Assembly: GCA_034770075.1 (NCBI GenBank)
Contig: JAVJAP010000118.1
Location: forward strand, 682,001 to 746,000
Length of the DNA stretch: 64,000 nt
Reading direction: 5' to 3'
From: Aralia elata
Lineage: Eukaryota > Streptophyta > Magnoliopsida > Apiales > Araliaceae
Shown here: positions 55,673 through 64,000 of the stretch, piece by piece
Position numbering within the stretch: the stretch's first letter is position 1
Layout of the letters: every line of letters starts with the position of its first letter
The notes under the pieces: model-generated
What the model saw: only the letters and a program-made list of their open reading frames with translations
The model's database searches: none
Told to the model about the DNA's origin: nothing
Position numbers and translations under genes: made by a program

Positions 55673-57177
55673 TGTTAGGAACTGCATGTTTAATTTGATG
55701 ATGAAATACTATTAATGTATATTTGTTTAGTAGTTTTTGTAAAATCCTTAATAAGAATATGATGTACAAGGACTTAGAATCAAAAGATCAAACTTGTTAA
55801 GTTGATCTTATGAGCTGAATTGATGTATAGATGATAGGATCAAATCGATCATAAAGTAAGTTTGAACGATCGTGAAGCTTCTCTGATATTTCATAAAGGT
55901 ATTGAAGATCGCAGAGTTAGCTATGCTATTGTAGAGCATAGAGTGGAAGTTCACAGAGTCTGCCAGAAGTTCGCAGAGTTAAGTCAAAGATCATAGAGCC
56001 TGCAGTAATTTCATAGAGTTCACTCTATAATCGTAAAGTAAAACAAAGATCGTAGAGTTCACTCTAAGATTATAAAGTAAAGAAAATATCACAGAGTTTG
56101 CTCAAGGATCGTAGAGAGCCAATCGTAGAGCACATCGTAGAGTGTCTCTCTACTTGTAAAACAAGCTATTGTAGAGCATAACGTAGAGTACAAAACGTTA
56201 AGTGGATCAAGCTTAATACTCTACGGTCTACATAAAATTCTACGATCAGTCAAAGTCGTAGAGCTTATCAAGTTTGACACAAGACTGACAATAAGGAGCC
56301 TTGCAGAGTGAAGAACTCGAGATGTTTGTCACCCATTATAAGTTCAAATTGAAGATCAGATTGGGTTGTGTCTAACAGATAACTTGACAATGTGACAACA
56401 CCCACGTGGTAGGTGAAGCAGCAGTATGATGTGACCTGTCTAAGTCGAAAGCAAGCTGACACATTCTCCATGAATGTCAACATCAGAAATCTTCTAGGAT
56501 CAAAGCATTAAATGCTCAATGCCAACTTTCCAATGGGAAGCTCTCGAGGTGTTCTATAAAAGGACAAAGAGATTCAAGTCAACTGTACGAATCACCAATC
56601 ATCAAGCTGAACCTTTGCCAAAGTTCTAAGAGCTCCACTCTACGAAAAGAGAACTACTTGTTCTACTATTAAGTCTTCAGAAGCCAAGCTATCTGTGGTT
56701 CGCTGGTCTAAGTGACCATCTTGATACCAAGTTTAAGGTACTTGAAGAGGTTTGAGTGACTCTTGCCGAGACTTAGTGACTCGAAGGAATCTTAGTGATT
56801 CAAGACTGTAATAGATCTTAGTGATCTGGTCTTAGTGACCTCAAGCATCCTTATTTAATTTCCTACTCGTTGAGTAAAAGAGTGGACTATGGGTCATTTA
56901 TACTCCGAACTACTTAAAACATGTTGTGTCATTATCTTTCCTGTATTTATATTTATGTTATTATCTGCTATATTTATTTGTGACTTAATTTCACAAGAAC
57001 TAAATTTAGAGCTGAGATTCTATTAAATCTTTGAAGGGGTTTTCAAACTAATATTCTGATGTACTTAGTTAAATTTATTTAATTAACAATCTGGTAATAC
57101 ATTCTTAATAGACCAAAAGTTTTTAAAGGATCTATTTAACCCCCTTTTAGATCTCTTTGTGCCTTTGAGAAACAACA
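55673..57177 (+). mobile_element. Solo LTR of the SIRE/Maximus-like Copia family, copy 2
   Basis: Starts TGTTAGGAACTGCATG and ends GAGAAACAACA; homologous to 447-1877 along its length. TATA box TATAAAAGG at 56555; terminal block TTTAACCCCCTTTTAGATCTC. The middle is rich in ATCGTAGAGT and its variants (more than a dozen). No primer-binding site follows directly, so it is a solo LTR or a rearranged end. Confidence 0.7.
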
Positions 57178-57221
57178 CATGTTACATATGGTGTTTGACA
57201 TGGAACAGAGCATCATTAGAC

Positions 57222-57650
57222 AGATCGTAGAGTGAAACGTAGAGTGAATCCTTAGATCATAGAATAACTTAACTTTATGATACTAGATTTCAGTGTAGAA
57301 ACGTAGAGTGAATACTCAAAAACGTAGAGTGAAACGTAGAGTGAATCCTCATATCGTAGAGTGAAACGTAGAGTGAATCCTCATATTGTAGAATGACTTA
57401 ACTCTACGTTTCTACGATTATAGAGTGAATCCTCAGATCATAAAATGACTTAACTCTACGATACTTAACTTCAGTGTAGAAACGTAGACTGAATCCTCAG
57501 AAACGTAGAGTGAAACGTATAGTGAATTCTCAGATCGTAGAGTAAAAGGTAAAGTGAATCCTCGGATCGTAGAATGACTTAACTCTACGTTTCTACGATC
57601 GTAGAGTGAATCATCAGATCGTAGAATGACTTAACTCTACGTTTTTACAT
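57222..57650. repeat. Minisatellite of CGTAGAGTGAA-type units
   Basis: Tandem and inverted repeats built from CGTAGAGTGAATCCTCAGAT, CGTAGAATGACTTAACTCTACG and AAACGTAGAGTGAAACG. A higher-order period of about 180 bp is visible (TTCAGTGTAGAAACGTAGA at about 57281 and 57461). Units include both strands of the core (CGTAGAGT and ACTCTACG), so small hairpins can form. The core is the same motif that fills the middle of the neighbouring SIRE-like LTR. Confidence 0.85.
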
Positions 57651-57780
57651 TGAAGTCTAGTATTAGCAAACATTCAGAAAGTATGCCAAGCCTAAGAAGC
57701 TTTTAGGCTGGACTAAATTGATTAGCACAATAATTAAATTTCATTTCATAAACATTATAAGCAAAATTTACATGTTTATA

Positions 57781-57990
57781 AGGGGCATACTCTAGGTAAT
57801 GAAAAAAAATATCTTCATACAATAGTTAAATGGCTCAAGCAATTACCAATAAGACAAGATTTCAGTTTTTCTGTGTAGAATATTATAAGGGCTATACCCC
57901 AGGTAATGAAACAAAAAATATCTTGATACAATAGCTTAATAACTCAACCAACTACAAATAAGATAGTATTTCAGTTTTTCTGTGTAGAAA
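57781..57990. repeat. ~107 bp tandem duplication
   Basis: Copies start at 57781 and about 57888, share AGGTAATGAAA, AATATCTTGATACAATAG-like sequence, and end TTTCAGTTTTTCTGTGTAGAA. The second copy differs at about a tenth of positions. Function unknown. Confidence 0.75.
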
Positions 57991-58329
57991 AAACTTCACC
58001 ATATAACTTCAATACAATCAACTTTGTCCTGTATAAAATCAGCCCCAACTCCCATTACTTAACCTTAACTGCTCTACTTGAAGAAATTGGGGAAGAATTT
58101 GGTTCCATTTTCCCTGTAAAAAAGTAAATATTCACATATATCAATAAGCAACCAAAAAGAAAGAGGAGAAGATTATGATGGCTATAATTGCAGTACTACA
58201 AACTATATCTTGATAACTATGGGTATTCTTTAAATTTAAATTTTCGTCCCTTAAATATGACTCATATGAGCAGTAAGGTAACCTTAATGTCTTTGTTAGA
58301 AAGGTAGTGAAAAAGGCTATAAGCTACAA

Positions 58330-59371
58330 TGATCCATTTATGAATTGAAGCAAGCTTCTCGAACATGAAACATCCATTTTGATGAGACAATCAAAAGAAT
58401 TTGATTTTCTAAAAAATGAGGATGAACCATGTGTGTACAAGAAGGTCAGTGGGAGAGTTGTGACATTCCTAGCACTATGTGTTGATATACTACTGATAGG
58501 AATGACATACCAATCCTATAATCAGTAAAGATATAGTTGTCTAAACATTCCTCCATGGAAGATTTGGGAGATACATCCTATATTATGGGGATAAAAATCT
58601 ATACAAATAGATTTAAAAGGATGCTCGGCTTTACCCAAGGAATGTACACTCATTCGATGCTAAAGAGGTTTATCATGGCAAGCTCCAAGAAATGTTTCAT
58701 GTTGATGAGCCATAGAGTGTATCTCTATAACAGTTTGTCCCTAAACACATTTGAAGAGAGAGATCGCATGAGTAACTATCATGTATGCAATGATACGTAC
58801 GAGACTTGATGTTGCTTAAGCATTAAGCGTGACAAGCACATATCAGTTAATTCTTGGAGAAGATCACTGTAAGACAGTGAATAACATCCTAAAGTACTTA
58901 AGAAGAACTAAGGATGTGTTAATCATTAATGGTAGGTCTGAATCGAAACTAGAAGACTATATATAGACTCTAGTTTTTCAGACTGACCAAGACGACATCA
59001 AATCCACTTTAGGGTATATGATTACCTTGAATGATGGTGCAACGAGTTGGAAAAGTTCCAAACAGCAAATAGTTGTTGATTTAGTGACAAAGACAATGTA
59101 TATAACTGTAAGTGAAGTTGCAAAGTTAGTTATTTAGATGAAAAGTTCATAACTGGACTTGGAATAGTTCTTAAGTCTCATCTAAGATTCAAACATGTGT
59201 TGCAGCATTTTTATTTGATTAGAGGAATCATTGAAAGAGGAAAAGTCACTTTAGAGAAAGTGGACTCTCAGTACAATATTGCAGATCCATTTACTAAAGC
59301 GTTAACTAAGCAGCAGTTTAATAGTCACTTAGAGAAGATGGATATTAGATACCATAGCGATTGGCTTTAAT
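58330..59371 (+). pseudogene. Copia (Tork/TNT1-like) RT-RNase H C-terminal fragment
   Basis: Readable pieces: EFDFLKNEDEPCVYKKVSGR, FLALCVDILLIG (YVDD site degraded to CVDI), SMEDLGDTSYIMGIKIY, GMYTHSMLKRF, and at the end IIERGKVTLEKVDSQYNIAD, PFTKAL and MDIRYHSDWL, then TAA. This is the standard C-terminal order of Tork-type Copia pol. Stops and frameshifts are frequent. It is followed by GTGGGAGATTGA (polypurine tract) and LTR-like sequence. An inverted relative lies at 62750-64000. Confidence 0.8.
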
Positions 59372-59384
59372 GCAAGTGGGAGAT

Positions 59385-61185
59385 TGAAAATAGTATGCAC
59401 ACAAGTTAATCATATTTGATATGATGTAGTATATACTTTGTAATTTTATTCATTTAATAAAATTAATTTATTAAAGATATTTTTCTTTATCTACAAGGTG
59501 ATGTTATTTTATATGTGACAAACTCATAGTTTTGAGCAATGCTTTTAGAATCATGATGATGATCATGCTAATGAGATCTAAATTCTTAGAAAAATTAAAA
59601 CTAAAAGCGTTCCTAATCGTTGGATTACTAAAAGAGATTAGCGAATCCGGATAGATTAGTACATACTATGTTTGCTCTTATGTAGAGGATGATTGATCTC
59701 ATAATCATTTGTGTAGAGACACTAAAGCAAGTATGTAGGTGCTTATTAGAGAATAAGTTCATTGAACGTAACTCGCTAAAGGAATACCTAATGGAGTTTT
59801 ACTTGTCTATCAATAGGAATTTCTCTAGTGATAGTAGTACAAGTGATCCTTGGACTTGAGATCATCATAATATCTTGTGTATGATGAGTTATGGTTTGAC
59901 ATGTCCCTTAAGACCTTTAGGGTATATCAAAGGGTATGATTGGGTATAATAAGTTATACATGGAGATAGATAAATAGTCAACAAAGAATCTACCACTTCT
60001 AGTAAAAGAAGAGAATGTCCTATGTGATTCGATAATGACAGCTCAATAGTCCTTGGCCAAGGCAGAATGAAATTAAAAAGTAGTTTCTAATTTGTATTAT
60101 TTAGAGTTGTGCATTTGAGAATTGAAATACATATAATCAAATAAATAAGACTTGACAGTAATTCTATGTCTTATGTTTGATTGGAACATTGTATGGTAGA
60201 AGGATTGAATTGTACGGTAACTATTCACTAAAAGGTTTTTTTGTGATTAATGTTGAAATCTATATTATCTGGAAAGTCGTTAATCGCTAAGAGGTTTACC
60301 CTTATTGTAGAATAAATATTATTTATTTAAATAAATTAAATAGTTTTATTTATTTATTTAAATAAGACTAGAATTGTTCTAATTGATTTATTCATAACCG
60401 GTTTCATATGAAACCTAAAGGGTCACACCACAAAAGAAAAATATTTATTTAAGAAGTAAATGTCATAATTGTAATAATAAGTTAAGTATATTTAATTTAA
60501 TATATAGTGATAGAATAAATTAAATGACTTAATATTTATTATTTAATATTTTAGAAATATTAAATATAAATTAATAAGAGGAGTCTTATTATTATTACTA
60601 TTATTATTATTTAATTCTTAAAAGGGTTTGGGAATTAATTAATAAAAGTATTCTCATAAGTTCCTAATTAGATTAGGAGTTTAATTAATTAAAAGAGTTT
60701 AATTAAAATAAAACCCTACTCCTAAATAATTTAGGTGGATTGTCTATATCTATAAATAATATGAGTCTTATTATGGATTGGAGTTACACACACTTCCATG
60801 AGATTTAGGAGAGTACTTACAAATTCTATAGAGATAGAAAACTAGAGTTTTGTCAACACCCATCTTCTTAAATATATATTATTCCTTGGTGGATCACCTA
60901 TAGAGGCTAAACACTTGGGTGACTAACGTTGATCAAAGAAAGAAATCTAATTGGTGAATTCAAGGTGAACGCGAAGGATTTGGAGTTGAACTCGTACCTA
61001 AGGAAGTACGGTTCTACAAGGGTATGATTCTATTTCTTCATCTCTTTCGTTTAATTGATAATTGAGAACAAGGAAAGATCATGGTGATGGTTTGTATAAA
61101 AATTTTAAAATCTAATTTTATTGCGTTTTCGCTATATTTGTGTAATTTGATTGCATGCTCGCGTTATATATGAACCTAACAAACC
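59385..61185 (+). repeat. LTR-like block A following the Copia fragment
   Basis: Starts after the polypurine tract with TGAAAATAGTATGCACAC and ends near GAACCTAACA. It contains the R-U5 type region with CTTGGTGGATCACCT, TTATTGCGTTTTCGCTAT and GCATGCTCGCGTTATA. It is homologous to 61186-62745. Confidence 0.6.
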
Positions 61186-62745
61186 CATAGTTTTGGGGCA
61201 ATGCTTTTAGAATCATGATGATGATCATACTAATGGGATCTAAATTCTAATAGCTCAAAACTAAAATGTTCCTAATCATTGGATCACTAATGTGTGGTTA
61301 CTGATTCCAGATAGATTAGTACATACTATGTTTGCTCTATTGAAGAGGATGATTGATCTCATAATTATTTATGTAGCGACACTAATGCAAGTATGTAAGT
61401 GCTTATTGGAGAATAAGTTCATTGAACGTGACTTGTATAAAGGAACCCTAATGGAGTTTTACTTGTCTGTCAATAGGTGTTCCTATAGTGATAGTAGTAT
61501 AAGTGATCTTTGGACTTGAGATAATCATAGTATTTTGTGTATACTGAGTTATGTTTTGTCATATTCCTTAATACTCTAAGGTATGATGTAGGGTATGTTC
61601 GGATATAATTAAGTATATACGGAGATAGGTGAATGATCAATAAAGGATCTACCACTTCTAGTAAAGGGAGGAAATGTCCTATGTGATTCGATAAAGTGAC
61701 AACTCGAAAATCTCTGACCAGGGTTGAATGGAAATTATTGCATTTTAGAATCGAAATGCATATGATCAAATAAATAAAACTTGACATAAATTCTATGTTT
61801 TATATTTGATTGGGACATTGTATGGTAGAAGGATTGAATTATACGGTAACTATTCGCGGAATAGGTTCTTTATATTCTTTGTGATAATCTTTATGATTAA
61901 ATGTTGAATTCATATTATTCGGATAGTCATAATACATTATTTATAAGGTGTCACTCATGATGTAGAATAAATATTAATTATTTATATTTGAATTAAAGGA
62001 GTTTAATTCATTATAAATAATATTAGAATGGTTCTAATTTATTTATTCTACCCACTGGCTTAATATTGAATCTAGAGGGTCACGCCATAAAAGGAGAAAT
62101 ATAATTTTAGAAGTGATTGGCTTAATAATAATAAATTAAGTATATTTAATTTATTAGTAAAATAAATTAAATAGCTTAATATTTATAATTAAGTATTTGG
62201 AGAAATACTAAATTATAAATTAACAAGAGGAGTCTTATTATTATTTATTATTATTAATATTTAGTTCCCTGGGAATTAAATTAAAACCCTAACTCCTAAA
62301 AGGTTTAGAAGTGAGAGGGTTAGTCTATAAATAAGAGGGGTCTTATTTACGGAAGAGACTAATGTTATTTGCATCTCTCTTGCAAGTATTCTCAAAAACC
62401 CTAAGGAGTTAGGATAAAGAGAATTAGGGCTAGCCACCCAAGATCTAGGAGAATCTAAATTCACATCTTCAATCATATTCTCTTGGTGGATCACCTCTTA
62501 GGCGTTGCACACTATTGTAACGAACGTTTGATCCGTTGGATTGGAGAGATGTGGAGGATCAAAGGATTGGAGCTTGAAGATTTGATCAAAGGGTTGTATC
62601 ATCTTTAAGGTATATCTTTTATCCTTTTTCAATTAATAATATTGCATAAGGTGATTCCTGGAATTGCAAAAAAAAAAAATTCGATTTATGCCATGCTTTC
62701 GCTATTTATACATGTTGATTGTATGTATGTCTTGTTTTTGCAAAC
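61186..62745 (+). repeat. LTR-like block B, tandem homologue of block A
   Basis: From CCCATAGTTTTGGGGCAATG onward it follows block A from 59521 (for example TGCTTTTAGAATCATGATGA, AGATTAGTACATACTATG, then CTTGGTGGATCACCT), with more divergence and deletions in the second half. The LTR start is missing, so it is truncated at the 5' side. Two same-orientation blocks joined end to end suggest unequal recombination or nested insertion. Confidence 0.6.
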
Positions 62746-62749
62746 CTTC

Positions 62750-64000
62750 AGATGAGACTTAGGAACTATTTCAAGTTATTTAATGAAATTTTCATCCAAA
62801 CAACCAACTTTGCAGCTTCACTTATGGCTATATATTTTGTCTTTGTCACTAAATCAACAACTCTTTGCTGTTTGGAACCTTTCTAACTCATTGCACCACT
62901 GTTTAAAGTAACATATATCCTAAAGTGGATTTTGTGTCGTCTTAGTCAGTCTAAAAAAACTTGAGTCTGTATGACCTTCTAGTTTCAATTCAGACCCACC
63001 ATAAATTAGAAACAATATTTAGTTTTTCTTAAATACTTTAGGATGTTTTCACTGTCTTACAGTGATCCTTTCCAGGAATTGACTGATATATGCTTATCAC
63101 ATTTAGTGCATAAGTAATATCTGGTCTCACATGTATCATTGCATACATGATAAGTACTCATGCGATCTCTCTCTTCAAGTATCTTTGGGGATAATTTTCT
63201 TAAAGAGATACACTTCGTGGCTCATCAACATGAGACCTCTGAGACCTCTCTTGGAGTTTGCTATGCTAAACTCCTTTAGCATCGAATGAATGTACGTTCC
63301 TTGGGTCAAGCCGAGCATCCTTTAGATTTATCTCTATAGATCTTTATCCCCAAAATATAGGATGCTTCTCCTAAATCTTCCATGGAGAAATGTTTAGACA
63401 ACAATATCTTTACTGATTATAGCATTGGTATGTCATTCCTATCAGTAGTATATCAACATATAGTACTAAGAATATCACTGCACTCCCACCGACCTTTTTG
63501 TACACACTTGGTTCATCCTTACTTTTGATAAAATCAAACTCCTTTGATTGTCTCATTAAACCAGATGTTCCATTTTCGAGAAGCTTGCTTTAATCCATAA
63601 ATGGATCGTTGTAGTTTACATACTTGATTTGTTCCAACCTTTGAAACAAAACCCTCTGGCGGTATCCTATATATGCATTTTCTTCAAGTCTCCACTGAGG
63701 AAGGATGTCTCCACATCCATTTGCCAGATTTCGTAATAATAAGTTATAATCGCAAGTAAAATCTGAATGGACTTGAACAGTGCTACCAATGAGAATATTT
63801 CACGATGGACAACTACTTGCCATTGTTTGAAACATTTTACCACCAGTCTGGCCTTATAGGTCTCCACCTTGTCATTTGCCCTAGTCTTTCTCTTAAAGAC
63901 CCATATACACCCTATAAGCTTAACGCCTTCCTGATGGCTAACCAAAGTCCATATTTAGTTTTCATATATGGAGTCCATTTCAGATTTTATGGTCATCTGC
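62750..64000 (-). pseudogene. Copia (Tork/TNT1-like) pol fragment, minus strand
   Basis: The minus strand of 62750-63100 matches the plus-strand element around 58920-59200 (for example GTTTGGAACCTTTC against the complement of GAAAAGTTCCAAAC). Further along, the frame at 63667-63945 reads GVKLIGCIWVFKRKTRA, KVETYKARLVVKCFKQWQ and EIWQMDVETSFLSGDL, the N-terminal half of Copia RT with its first catalytic aspartate. It continues past the window end. Stops and frameshifts are present. It is an inverted copy of the family seen at 58330-59371. Confidence 0.8.

Noticed and set aside
447..57177. The two SIRE-like LTRs as the two ends of one giant element
   Set aside because: They lack a primer-binding site and polypurine tract and differ considerably, and the sequence between them contains ordinary genes.
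57222..57650. CRISPR-like array
   Set aside because: Units are of varied length, occur in both orientations and lack unique spacers; this is a eukaryotic minisatellite.

Overview
This window is nuclear DNA of a flowering plant, most likely a eudicot. The evidence is AT-rich sequence, genes with many short exons and long GT-AG introns, a canonical plant tRNA-Asn, and plant-specific transposon families (SIRE-like, Ivana/Tork-like and gag-only Copia elements, CACTA, hAT, Stowaway and Tourist MITEs, a TRIM and a SINE). The species cannot be named from sequence alone.

Four protein-coding genes and one tRNA gene are supported. (1) 6368-8037 (+) is a three-exon HotDog acyl-CoA thioesterase of the ACOT13 type. 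(2) 10367-20965 (+) is an eight-exon plastid PHT4/ANTR-type anion transporter; as given, its frame is broken by three single-base insertions, and its introns carry an antisense carboxylesterase pseudogene and a nested pair of retrotransposons. (3) 26298-30081 (+) is a six-exon receptor-like cytoplasmic kinase of the calmodulin-binding CRCK type. (4) 34405-52666 (-) is tubulin-folding cofactor B, eight short exons (729 nt of coding sequence) spread over 18.3 kb by transposon-filled introns, one of which is GC-AG. A tRNA-Asn(GTT) lies at 31252-31325 (+). The genes look like unrelated housekeeping neighbours, not a cluster.

Layout: 1-3896 is the right part of a decayed CACTA transposon whose transposase is split by a SIRE-like solo LTR. 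4-10 kb holds MITEs and hAT-like repeats around the thioesterase. 10.3-21 kb is the transporter. 21-26 kb is AT-rich intergenic DNA with an LTR-like block that carries a Tourist MITE, plus a Stowaway MITE. 26-31 kb has the kinase and the tRNA. 31-34 kb is MITE-rich. 34-53 kb is the TFCB gene, whose introns contain three members of a TAGTTGTCA-ended hAT family, a TRIM, and a scrambled Copia family (pol on +, gag on -) with a tRNA-Ile-like primer-binding site and a SINE. 53.3-54.8 kb is a large fold-back element just upstream of TFCB. 55.7-64 kb is retrotransposon debris: a second SIRE-like LTR, an LTR-like minisatellite, and two opposed Copia pol fragments flanking tandem LTR-like blocks.

I found no previously undescribed biological system. 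The most unusual points are the triple frameshift confined to the transporter, the GC-AG intron in TFCB, the tRNA-Ile-like primer-binding site, the SIRE-LTR-like minisatellite and the fold-back element at the TFCB promoter side. All family assignments come from reading translations and motifs by eye, without database searches.
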